The notes under the pieces: model-generated
The model's input: only the letters and a program-made list of their open reading frames with translations
Told to the model about the DNA's origin: nothing
Databases searched by the model: none
Origin: Durusdinium trenchii
Taxonomy: Eukaryota; Sar; Dinophyceae; Suessiales; Symbiodiniaceae
Direction of reading: 5' to 3'
Length of the DNA: 64,000 bases
NCBI GenBank assembly: GCA_963970005.1
Contig: CAXAMN010015446.1
Coordinates: 413,849-477,848 of the forward strand
Position numbers and translations under genes: made by a program
Shown here: piece after piece, positions 28,106 through 37,990 of the stretch
How the letters are laid out: each line of letters opens with the position of its first letter
Numbering within the stretch: the stretch's first letter is position 1

Positions 28106-29826
28106 GTCCTTACTTTGTGGCCACCGTTTCATTTTGACTTGAGACAGTTCTGACAAGGCTGGCAGATGGGAAACAGTGCGACGACCAGTGCACTCAGTCA
28201 TATATATAAATGCAAAAAAGTGCCGCTTTTGCTTACCTGTCCCTGCCACTTATATATTATCTTCTCTTGGGCTTGTACGTCGATGCTCCGATGATGACCG
28301 GCACTCATTCGTTCTTTGCGATGCAGTCTTTCAGATCCTGCACGACAAGTACATCTCCAAGCTTCATCAAGCTTCCCATGCTTCATAGTCTTCATGTGCA
28401 GATGTAAGGTCCAAAAATTGTCCAACACATGCTTCCGATGTCAAACCAAGTTAGACTCCTCGCCAATGCTCATAACATCACACTGCTCAACTCAATTCTC
28501 CAGTTTATTTCATGGATGCCTTGAAAAAGTTCAAGCCTTTCCTCGTTTGTCATGAGGAGTGAAGCCGTTCATTCTTTTGATTGCATTGCTCAGACAGTAG
28601 TAATTTGGTTGTTCGTTGATCGAGGATGGCGGGCTTCCTGCAGGGTCCTTACTTATCTTGGTTGTAATCGAAACTTAAGTGCAATTTCCTCAGGCCCGTT
28701 TGGTGGGGGAAAGCGATATTCGGAGTTGGCCACCTACTGAAGAGATGATGTTCGAGCTTGAGTGGCAGGACACTAAAGTCAAATAACTCTTTTGAACGCT
28801 GCCAGTAGGCTACATTTCATAGTGTCATAGTGTATGAAGTTCTTATGTTTTTTCTTGGGTCCAGGATGGCGAGGAGCTTTGCGACGAGGCTTTGTTATTT
28901 GGATCAATGTCCGCATGTTCCCATGAGATATGCTGCACAAGTCCGCATGCTCATCCACAGCTTTGCCGATGCAGAGGTGGATTTGAAGTCCCGCATATCA
29001 GGGAGAGCCGTTCATCGCGGCTGCCGCGACGGGTTCTCAGGGATTGTCGCTGCATACTAGTACCTCCAAACGAGAGAGGTTGGATCCAAATAGAGGTAGA
29101 GTGAGAAAGGAGAAGACTCGAGCTTGGAAACAAAACCAAGCTGATCAAGCAAAGGAATCAGCAAAGGAATCTCAACCGTTGAACCTTCGCCCCAGTGCCG
29201 ACATGGCTTCGGCTATTGGGAAAGATGGCAGTTGGTGTCCATTCTTTGAGTGGTTTTGCGAGTTGCCAGTTCTTTTGGATTTTTGGACATGTTCTTCTGC
29301 AGGGCTTGAGTTGTGTGGTGATTGTTTTGTTGTTGGGAGTTGGCACACACATATATAGTAATATATATATATATACATATTTGTGTGTTTGTTAAAGAGC
29401 AGGGCGCTATGCGGGTGTGTGATGCGGGTGTGTGCGTATGTTTTCCCAGTGTTTTGTGGCCGTTTCTAGTGTTTCGGACCGTTTAGTTGAACTAGGTTTG
29501 GCATTGGGCGGCTCCTTTTCCCTTTCAAGCCATATTTTCTCCTCATCAATCAAGTGTCTGATGCCCTCATTCTCCTTTTATTCCCAATTGATCCTTCCTT
29601 CCCCTTGCTCATTCCACTCCTATGCTTTCTTTGATCTGTGGTTGTGCTTTGCTCATGCTTCACCATCTCTTTCTTCCATTTGTTTCTCTTGTGTAGACCT
29701 CTCATTGAAAATTTCTCTCAACTGCTGAAGTCTGAGCATGAGCTTCTTGCTGAAATAGTTCACCAAGTCCTTCTCATCTAGAAATTCTGCCCCTGTCTTA
29801 TATAGTATGGCAATACATGATGCACA
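28106..29826. other. No recognisable gene
   Basis: Short frames only. A TA microsatellite lies at about 29,350-29,376. The Ser/Phe-rich + frame at 29,432-29,728 is a pyrimidine-rich composition effect. Confidence 0.4.
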
Positions 29827-29831
29827 TATGG

Positions 29832-30145
29832 TGCAAGAATCCAAGCCTCTGGTATCAAAGCATGTTGGGGATTGGCTAGGTTTGTTCGAGCATTCATGTT
29901 CATGAGCTGAGCTTCGCATGCCGCCGCCTCGAACCTACAGGAATTCCTTCGGCCAAGACCTTTGCAGGTCCACGCGCTACCGACCGCGCTTCGCCATAGG
30001 TGAAAAGCCGCTTCAGTGCGGCAGCTTTCGCTAGACGATCTTTGGTTCGTCCTTTGAGCCTTTGTTTGGTTGCACCTACTACTTGATTGAAGAGGTCTAG
30101 GTGATCTTTGTGGTGCTAGCTTAGGCTACCAGTGCGGTCCTTGCA
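29832..30145 (+). repeat. 5' LTR of the copia element
   Basis: 314 bases, TGCAAG...CTTGCA, a perfect 6-bp terminal inverted repeat. Contains GCTTCAGTGCGGCAGC and CTTTGGTTCGTCC segments; no clear TATA box was picked out. Confidence 0.95.
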
Positions 30146-30146
30146 T

Positions 30147-30159
30147 TGGTAGCGGAGCC
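30147..30159 (+). promoter_or_regulatory. Primer-binding site
   Basis: TGGTAGCGGAGCC starts one base after the 5' LTR. TGGTAGCG is complementary to the CCA-bearing 3' end of an initiator-Met type tRNA, as in Ty1. Confidence 0.7.
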
Positions 30160-30268
30160 TGGCGGTTTTGTCAGGCTCCAGGAGCGAAAAGCTCTCCTTC
30201 CAAAGGCGCTACTTCATTGAGGAGACTTTTGAGATTGAGCCCTTCGATTACAAGAACGATTGGAGAGC

Positions 30269-30628
30269 ATGACAACAATGTCAGCTAAGGAGATTGTGGT
30301 GTCCTGGGATGGAGAACCTTCGACCTGGGCGGACTACTGCCGCAAAGTTCGCCTTCAATATGAAAAGACACCACGAAAGAAGAGAAGCCTTCTCGGTCCG
30401 GAACTTGCATCCAGACTCACTCACAAGGCATGGACGGTGACTGCTGAACTGGACCACTATAAGTTGTCCAAGAAGAACGGTGTGAAGTACCTCCTGATGT
30501 TCCTGAAGGAGAAACTCTGCAGAACGGCAGTTCATGATGCCGGAGCCAGATTAGGCTTGGCATGGGCATGGCACAATGGTCTGCCCTCCTTCTCGACAGC
30601 TATCGCAAGCTGCAAAGATCCCTGGTGA
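30269..30628 (+). pseudogene. Gag N-terminal part of the copia element
   Basis: From the ATG at 30,269: MTTMSAKEIVVSWDGEPSTW, ADYCRKVRLQYEKTPRKKRS, ELASRLTHKAWTVTAELDHY, KKNGVKYLLMFLKEKLCR. The Trp-Asp-Gly opening and Trp-x-x-Tyr-x-Arg-x-Val helix mark the gag family of dinoflagellate copia elements. After about 30,550 the frame degenerates (DAGARLGLAWAWHNG). The gag continues in another frame, and a stretch between the two seems missing, so there is a deletion plus a frameshift. Confidence 0.7.
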
Positions 30629-31488
30629 GAGCCCGGCAACAGACGAAGAGCTCTCCTAAGGAGACTACAAAGACTCCATCAAAACGATCGGAGTCGGAAC
30701 CTCATGCCGAACCTCCTTCACCTACGAGATTGAGGAGCACCGGGGCAAGAACGCCTACATCAGTCCAACATGGTGGAGAAGGAGATGGAGATCAGGACAA
30801 GGCATCCTCCCATCATCCTGAGGGAGGCGAAGATGGCTATGAACAGTTGGATCAAGAAGATCCTGATGATGGCTGGCGAGACTGGCGAGCTCATCAGCAA
30901 TGGACTGATGCTGAATGGAAAGCCTGGTATCTCGACCAGGAAGATGAAGAATCCTCGGAAGACGATCTTCCGTGGGATGAGCTGGAACAAGAAGCACCTG
31001 ATGTTCTACCACCTGAGATCCTTGGTTGGCTTCTCCTTCGACGAGCCAACTTGAGCAGTGCTGCACGGCTTTCAGTTCAAGCTTCAGTGCAGAACCCCTT
31101 GAACTTTGAGGCCATTGAGAAGGCCCTCCGAGATCAAGAAGAAGAACTACTTCAAGGAGATTCTCTTCGGCATCAACATGGCCGTGGAGCGAAGAGGACC
31201 TACTGGGTCGAAGAAGAAGGACAATGGGGCTTGATGGCGACACCAGAAGAGTGGCAAGATGAACCGAGTCAGGAAATCATGTGGGTAGGTAAGCAACTGC
31301 CTGCAGAAGTCTACAAGCCCTCCAGTGCACTCTATGAGGATGCGGAGGACGATGGCATCTTCTGGAACTTCGAAGATGATGGATGGCATGGCTACTGCCA
31401 AGACCATTTTGGTCAATGGCTGGAGACTGATGGCTCTGGCGTGTTCTGGAACTACGGAGCCCTTCGACCTGTCGCCAGAGCAAACTAA
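30562..31488 (+). pseudogene. Gag, central acidic Trp-rich part of the copia element
   Basis: About 300 residues. DSYRKLQRSLVRARQQTK closes the gag helical domain. Then come a Ser/Pro/Glu-rich linker, an acidic Trp-rich stretch (DGWRDWRAHQQWTDAEWKAW), ILGWLLLRRANLSSAARLSV, and Trp/Asp-rich segments such as DAEDDGIFWNFEDDGWHGY. Such acidic tryptophan repeats are common in this gag type. The useful frame passes to the next entry near 31,465. Confidence 0.65.
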
Positions 31489-33409
31489 GGAATTGGAAGA
31501 AGCCTACAGCGCCTATGAGAACAAAGCCCGATCTTTTCAGCAATCTCGCATGTTCACCAAGGCCAAGGGCATGAGTCGTGGTTTCTATGCTCTCCACATG
31601 GAGGGGAAAAGCAAAGGGAAGGGGAAAGGAAAGAAAGGCAAGTTTTCAAGACCTATGTCTTCAAGCAGTGCCCCTTCCTCTCCGAGCAAGATCCTGCAAG
31701 CAGAAGAAGTCATGGCCACGACAGGCATGGGACAAGGCTGCTTCATTTGTGGAGACCATGGTCATGGTTTCCGCCAGTGCCCTAAGCGCACCTCCAATCC
31801 ACCGTCAAGCAAAGGTGGAAAAGGTGGAAGCCTCTTCATGGTTGAAGGCCTTGCAACGGTCTACATGGTGGAACATGGAGCTCGCTTGATCAGTGACATG
31901 GCGGGCTTTGGTGTTTTAGATTTGGGAGCCACAGAAACGGTGGGCTCGCTTGAGGCAATTGAGCAAGTGCTTCAAAAGCGCCATGAGCTCACTGGCATCC
32001 AGGACAAAGTCCAAGTCCTTCCTCATGGACGCAAGATGTTCAGGTTTGGAAATGGTAGCCTGCAAAGTTCAGAAAGCTATTTGCTTGTGCCCCAGCACGT
32101 CGGAAAGCAGGATGTCCAGCTTGGGATTTTTACTTTGATGGCCAACAAGGTTCCTATTTTGATTGGCATGAAGACCCTCACCCGTCTCGAAGTCATTTTG
32201 GACGTGGCAGGTGGTTGGTTAGTGATGATTGCAATTGAACCAACAATCAAGATTCCTCTTTTTCGCAATACAGCTGCACACCTTGTGATCGACTTGACAA
32301 GGGATTGGATGGCACAAGGCCGACCTTTGCATCCCTCTGCCGAACCACAACCAGCTGAGAGTGCATATATGGTGCTGCCTGCTGAAGACGTGTCATGTGT
32401 TGAAGAAGGTGAAGGTCAAGGTTTGAGAGTGCACACCAACCACATGCCGTTTGCAGTTGAGATCATGAGCAATGAAGTTTTTGAGCAAGCGTGTCGTGAA
32501 CAGCAACCTCTCCCTTCCTTTTCGCCTTCAGAGCCTTCATTTCCTTTTGTTTTGACAGGCAGTGCAGTTGTGAGTCATGAAGAACATGATTGTGAATGTC
32601 ATCATGAATCAGCTGTTTTGATGTCCGATGCTCATGGACTTCATCCTATGGCATCTTCAACTCAAGAGATGAGGGACATCATCCGTCAAGCTTTAGCTTC
32701 GGCACGGTCTTGGGCTGAGCACCATGTCGCGCGCCACCACGAGCGGCTATCCCAAGGCCGATGCGAAGGCCAAGAAGAAAAATGTGGCGCCGGCCAGCGA
32801 GAAGTTCGACTACTCTCGCACACAGCCGATGAACGCTCAAGATCCCCGAGCGGAAGGAGCACCATGCTGGGGCATCATGTGGTGGCGGCTCCCGGCCCGG
32901 GATCGGTGACCGGATCCAACAAGCATGCAACCTGGGAGGGTTGCGAAGTATGCCACCTGAAACTGAGCTACACACCGGCCTATGGAGCTCACGGCTTGAC
33001 ACGAGCTGCAGGTCCCCTTGCCAAGGACGTCGAGCGGCAGTTGGAGAAGGTTCCACCCAACGAGCAGAAAAACAGCATTCACCTCAAGGACAAGAAGATC
33101 GGCCTGGATGGAGCCGAAGAATCCCTGCTCCAAAAGCTCGACGAAGTCCAGCAGAAGAAGAAGCAGTGGCAGGAGACCCAAGATCGAAAGGCACCATCGC
33201 TAGTCAAGGCGAATCCGGCAACTCCAAAGAAGGCATCCACTTCGACCTTTAAGTACCTGAGGACTCGGCCGAGCAGCACGAAGCCTTGGCCCTACAAGAA
33301 GAGGATGCCCAGTCTTGGGCAGAAGTGGAGAGCCCGGACCGTCCATAAAGCGCCAGAGGACGAAGGCCGAGTTTTCACCCTCTACCTCAGCGGCTGCATT
33401 GGCTGCTGA
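31469..33409 (+). pseudogene. Gag zinc knuckle and protease of the copia element
   Basis: Starts with LSPEQTKELEEAYSAYENKA and a Lys/Gly-rich stretch (KSKGKGKGKKGKFSRP). The zinc knuckle CFICGDHGHGFRQC at about 31,739-31,780 is a perfect CX2CX4HX4C. The aspartic protease reads FGVLDLGATETVGSLEAIE (about 31,910-31,965); Asp-Leu-Gly-Ala-Thr stands for the usual Asp-Ser/Thr-Gly-Ala. QVLPHGRKMFRFGNGSLQSS and VPILIGMKTL continue the protease fold. After about 32,340 the protein becomes a long low-complexity linker and ends out of phase at 33,409. Confidence 0.75.
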
Positions 33410-34265
33410 AAGGATTTCACCTGGAAGAACGCCAATGGCTAAGGGATTGTTCGATGACAATGAAACCTCCAGTGGCTCTGACAACCACGAGACCTCCAAT
33501 GACCCAGATCGTGTCCACTACACCGCTGAAGACTATGAGGTCATTGAGGATTTGCACGACACCTACGAGTTTGAGGTGAAAGAGTTGATGGCTGCCATCG
33601 GACTTCACCCTGAACGGTCAGCTCCGACCGTGATTGAATTGTGTTGTGAGGAAGACAGCATCATCTCACAGACAGTCATCGCCAATGGAGGACAGGCCTA
33701 CCGTTGTGGATTACACAACGGCTTCGACATCCTCACTGAGCAGGGAGTGCAAAAGGTGATCCACCTGATAGAAGATGTGCATCCTGATCTTCTGTGGGTT
33801 TCGTTTCCTTGAGGCCCAACGTCTTCCATCCAGGAGCTGAACATGCTGACCGAAGAAGGGCGCAAGAAGATTCAAAAGAAAGTCCAAAGATCAAAGAAGT
33901 TGGTGACCAATGGCATCCGCATCATGGAGACCCAGATTGAAGCTGGAGGAGATGTGGTGGAGGAATGGCCTCTTGGAAATCGTGCGTGGCATTTTGCTTC
34001 AATCCGCCATTTCTGGAGGCGCGGAGAAATCGATGGCCAACTTCATGAGGCCCGAGTTGATGGATGCAGCTATGGTTTGAAGGTGGAGGACGGCTATCTC
34101 AAGAAGCCCTGGTTGCTACGTGGCACCACACCTTTGATTTGGAACCTGGCAAAACGATGCCCTGGCAACCACAAGCACATTCCCTGCGAAGGTGGTCAGA
34201 GAACGAGAATGTCAGCCTTCTACCCGAAAGCAATGGCCACAAGAGTTTGGCGCCTGGTTCGCTGA
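33315..34265 (+). pseudogene. Methyltransferase-like domain of the copia element, with a stop at the expected catalytic Cys
   Basis: One frame from 33,315 to 34,265 with a single TGA at 33,810-33,812. Motifs: TVIELCCEEDSIISQ (SAM-binding-like, where Glu-Leu-Cys-Cys takes the place of the Asp-x-Phe-x-Gly type), GLHNGFDILTEQGVQK, DLLWVSFP then the stop, then GPTSSIQELNMLTEEG. In C5-cytosine methyltransferases the catalytic loop is Pro-Cys; related dinoflagellate copies, as I remember them, have Phe-Pro-Cys-Gly-Pro, so the TGA replaces the presumed Cys codon by one base. Downstream are EEWPLGNRAWHFASIRHFWR, DGCSYGLKVEDGYLKKPWLL and HIPCEGGQRTR. The role is unknown; enzymatic activity is inferred only from motif resemblance. 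Confidence 0.6.
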
Positions 34266-36722
34266 AGAAGTACCTCGATGAGATTGACGAGAACCAAGTG
34301 ATGGCACTACATCCTGAAGGTGATCCTGCTTCACTTGCGCCGGGCTACCAACCTGCTGAAGCTCCATCAAAAGCTTGGTCACCCTTCTAGCCAAGCCTTT
34401 GTTCGCATGCTGCGAGATCGTGGTGCCACCAAGAAGATGCTCACCATCGCTGGCAATCTCCATTGCATGGATTGCGAAGAAGCTCGGATGCAAAATCCAA
34501 AACAAACTCCAGTGACACTGGAAAGTGCTGAGAAATTGTGGGAGACCATCCAAGTGGACAATGCCGAGTTCACCTACGGCAATAAGGTCTACCACTGGCA
34601 GATCATTGTTGATGAAAGCAGTGGCTATGCTGTTGCATCACACCTGAGCACCCATGACTTGAAAGAATCTTGGAGCCCCTCAACTCAGGAAGTGCTGCAG
34701 AGCTTGATGAAATCTTGGGTGCAATACTTTGGGTATCCACGCCAAATCAAGATGGACAAAGAGGGAGCTCATCGAGGCCGCGACCTAGAAGAATGGGGTG
34801 ACAAGAATGACGTTGAGCTCATGTTCGTTCCTGCTGAAGCTCACGGGCAGATCGGGAAAGTTGAAAGCATGATTGGCCGCCTGAAGTACATGCTTGATCG
34901 TCACCTCCGAGGTCAAGAAGATGATCCTGTTGCTGCTGCATGGCATCTCATTGCAGCTCACAACAACCTCTACCGCAAGGGAGGCTACAGCCCATCACAA
35001 TGGGTGTTTGGCAAGGAGATGACAGACTCCTATCGCCTTCATCAAGGATCAGATCTTCCCTTTTGGGCCTCCGTGAACTTTGATCGAGAGCTGAGACAAG
35101 CTGCAGAGAAGAAGTACAAGGAACTGGTGGACTTGGAAAGGTTGAGCAAGGCGACCAACATGAGGACTACTCCTCCTAGCCACTTCTACCCCGGCGACTT
35201 GGTCTTCTACGAGAGACATCAAGCACCTCGAGAAGGGCGATCACATCAACTTCTGGATGTGCCAAGACGCCAGGTGGCTCGTTGGTATGGCCCTGCAAGA
35301 ATACTTGGCTTGGAAACCAAAGTCACCTACAACGGGAGCATTCGTCAACCTCACCGCATTGCATGGGTGATCAGCCAAGGCAGATTGAAGAGAGTCCACA
35401 CGGATCAACTACGCCACAGCTCAGAGCGAGAGAGGCTCACCAATGAACAGTTCCATGATGTGCTGGCAATGCCATGGACGTTTCAGGACATCTCCAAGGC
35501 CCTGAACTATGGATCCTATGATGATTTGGTGGAAGATCCAAGTCTTCGTCAAGGGCGACCACATCTTCGGCGCACTCAGCGCTCTCGAAGTCGAGCAAGA
35601 GGAGGTCAGAAGAGAAAAGGAAAAGAAGATGCAGAGCCTGAGCATCTTGAAGATGAAGGAGGACCTCCGATACCTATGGATGAATACTCTCCTTCGGAGC
35701 CGCCGAGGCCAGAAGAAGAAGACGCAGAAGATCAATCAGATCTCCCACCTCTGGAGGAGATCGATGGTGAACGCCTGGCAACGGATCCTCAATATTTTCC
35801 ATTTCCTCCACCTGTACAAGGACCACTCTTTGAGCATGAGCCCTTCCTTCGTGCCCGTCAACGACACGAGCAACTGGAGAGGCCTCAACACGCCCAAAGG
35901 GAGGAATTTCTGAGGAGTCAAGCTGCTGCTTCAACAGATCCTCCTCAAACAAGAAGCAGATCTCCCCATGGACCTTCGTCACCTGTGAACTATCTCACTG
36001 CTGAGGACGACGAGAACCTGGTCTTCAGCGTGATGTTGCCTGAGCCAGCAACAGAGGCAGAGTGGCGAGCCATCGTCAAAGATCCAAGCAAATTCATAGC
36101 AAAACGAGTGGCCAAGGGGGTGGAAGTGTCTTGGAGTAAACTCAATGTCACCCAGCGCAAAGCCATGAAAGAGGCAAAGCAGGTCGAGATCAAAGAATGG
36201 ATCACCAGCCATGTTTGCAAGGCTGCCATCGGCCATGTGGATCCCTCGCGCATCATGCGCGTGAGATGGGTCTTAGTGTTCAAGGCCGCAGACAAGGGCC
36301 AAGTCAAGGCCAAAGCGAGAATCGTGAGCCTGGGTTTCTCTGACCCCGACGTTGGCCTCATCAATACGAAGTCACCAACTATGTCCCGAAGAAGCAGGCA
36401 ACTGTTGCTACAACTCTGCACTCACCGAGGATGGCAGCTTCTCAAGGCGGACGCCAAAGCTGCTTTCTTACAGGGTGACTCCAACCAACAGGCACGTGGC
36501 ATCTTTGGAGTTCCTGTGGAAGAGTTGCGAGAAGCAATGAACCTTCAGCAAGGTCAAGTGGTGCAGATCATGCGAGCCGCCTACGGCCTGACCGTGGCCC
36601 CTCGAGAGTTTTATCTGCACGTTGACAAGATCTTGCAGGGGCTTGGACTGGAGCGGTTGGTGACGGCTGCTTGTGGCGATTTCGCGCCATGGTCCAAGGC
36701 GAACTTTGCACCCTTGGAATGA
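34266..36722 (+). CDS. Integrase and first half of reverse transcriptase of the copia element
   Basis: A near 800-residue open frame from 34,320. The pre-integrase HHCC zinc motif is split over LHQKLGHPSSQAFVRMLRDR and HCMDCEEARM. The integrase catalytic core has Asp in IQVDNAEF, Asp in QIKMDKEGAHRG and Glu in GKVESMIGRLKYML (D,D-35-E type). It is followed by PSQWVFGKEM and a C-terminal SH3-like part (VARWYGPARILGLETK). After a charged linker comes reverse transcriptase: MRVRWVLVFKAADKGQ, KAKARIVSLGFSDP, WQLLKADAKAAFLQGD (first catalytic Asp) and IMRAAYGLTVAPREFY. It goes out of frame near 36,690, before the YxDD box. Confidence 0.85.
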
Positions 36723-37066
36723 TTGGCAGCCACGTTGACGACTTCCTCATTGTCGGCAACGAGCAGGACAAGAGATGGAGCCAAGTGATTGAGAAGTTTC
36801 ACGCCTCCATGCGTTGGTCTCTGTGGGAGGTCCCTCCTCTCACTCATTGTGGAGTGGAGCTGCAACAACTTCCTGATGGTGGCTGGAGATTGGACCAAGC
36901 CAGTTTTTGCAGCAAGCTCTCCCAAATCAAGGAGGACGGCAAACACAAGGACCTGACAGCTCAAGAGCGCACCCAATGCCGTGCTATCCTGGGCGCCGTT
37001 CAGTGGCGGGTCTATCAAACTGGACCTCAACACGCAGCAAAGTTGGACACCTTCAGTCCCTGCTGA
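36671..37066 (+). pseudogene. Second half of reverse transcriptase of the copia element
   Basis: About 130 residues. The catalytic box is GSHVDDFLIVGNE (about 36,730-36,765), with His-Val-Asp-Asp for the usual Tyr-Val-Asp-Asp. WEVPPLTHCGVELQQLPDG is the Cys-Gly strand, and ERTQCRAILGAVQWRVYQTG the connection helix. It ends out of phase at 37,066. Confidence 0.75.
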
Positions 37067-37745
37067 GCAAGGCCGACAGATCCATCATCCCTGAGGTGAA
37101 CCGCCTTGTTCGTGAAGTGCGTGGCCAAAAGGAAGTTGGCATGACGGTACACCAACTATGCGCTGAGAGCGATGATGACTTGGCGCTGGTGGCTTGGAGC
37201 GACGCCGCATTGGCGAACCGTGCTGACCTCGGAAGCACTGGTGGCTTCATCATTGGTTTTGTGCACCGCTCCATGCTGGATGATGGGGTGCGAGGACCAG
37301 TGAATGTCATGAGCTGGTCTTCCAACAAGCTGCGGAGGGTCTCGCTGCGGAGACGCAGGCGCTGGCGGACGCAGAGCAGGAGTTGATGTTCCTGCGCGTC
37401 CAGTGGCAAGAGATGCTGGGCAAGGAAGTGGACATCACCAAGCCGGAGGAAGCGGCAAGGCTGACGCGAGGAGCTTTGGTGATCGATGCCAAGGCATTGT
37501 TTGATGCCGCAAAGAATGGGTCCCTGCAGACGAGCGCCTTTTCCATGAAGGACAGGTACTCCACCAGCGCAAAGCGCTTGAGGAAACAAGCCAAAGATGA
37601 GGCTGCAGACACCAACTGGGTCGATCTGCTTGCACAAAGCTCAGCCCACTTCCACGAACCCTCTTGGGGTGTGCAAGAATCCAAGCCTCTGGTATCAAAG
37701 CATGTGGGGGATTGGCTAGGTTTGTTTGAGCATTCACGTTCATGA
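37050..37745 (+). pseudogene. RNase H of the copia element, in two frames
   Basis: The frame to 37,386 carries VAWSDAALANRADLGSTGGF (first Asp) and VNVMSWSSNKLRRV. After a frameshift near 37,330 the next frame holds a Glu/Ala/Gln-rich helix, MFLRVQWQEMLGKEVDI and ALVIDAKALFDAAKNGSLQT (further Asp). The end runs into the 3' LTR, so the natural C-terminus is gone or was truncated. Confidence 0.7.
37662..37671 (+). promoter_or_regulatory. Weak polypurine tract
   Basis: CTTGGGGTG immediately precedes the 3' LTR. It is in the expected place for plus-strand priming but short and interrupted. Confidence 0.4.
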
Positions 37746-37985
37746 GCTGAGCTTCGCACGCCGCCGCCTCAAACCTACAGGAATTCCTTCGGCCAAGACC
37801 TTTGCAGGTCCACGCGCTACCGACCGCGCTTCGCCATAGGTGAAAAGCCGCTTCAGTGCGGCAGCTTTCGCGAGACGATCTTTGGTTCGTCCTTTGAGCC
37901 TTTGTTTGGTTGCACCTACTACTTGATTGAAGAGGTCTAGGTGATCTTTGTGGTGCTAGCTTAGGCTACCAGTGCGGTCCTTGCA
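37672..37985 (+). repeat. 3' LTR of the copia element
   Basis: 314 bases, same ends as the 5' LTR, with six substitutions counted by eye, most of them C/T or G/A changes. Confidence 0.95.
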
Positions 37986-37990
37986 TATGG

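Larger units (their letters stand above)
29832..37985 (+). mobile_element. Ty1/copia LTR retrotransposon, structurally complete
   Basis: 8,154 bases bounded by 314-bp LTRs that begin TGCAAG and end CTTGCA, flanked by the 5-bp target duplication TATGG on both sides (29,827-29,831 and 37,986-37,990). Integrase precedes reverse transcriptase, the copia order. A tRNA-type primer site follows the 5' LTR. The internal region holds gag, zinc knuckle, protease, a methyltransferase-like domain, integrase, RT and RNase H, cut by at least six frameshifts and one in-frame stop. The LTRs differ at six positions by eye (about 2%), implying a fairly young insertion despite the many frameshifts. Confidence 0.95.
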
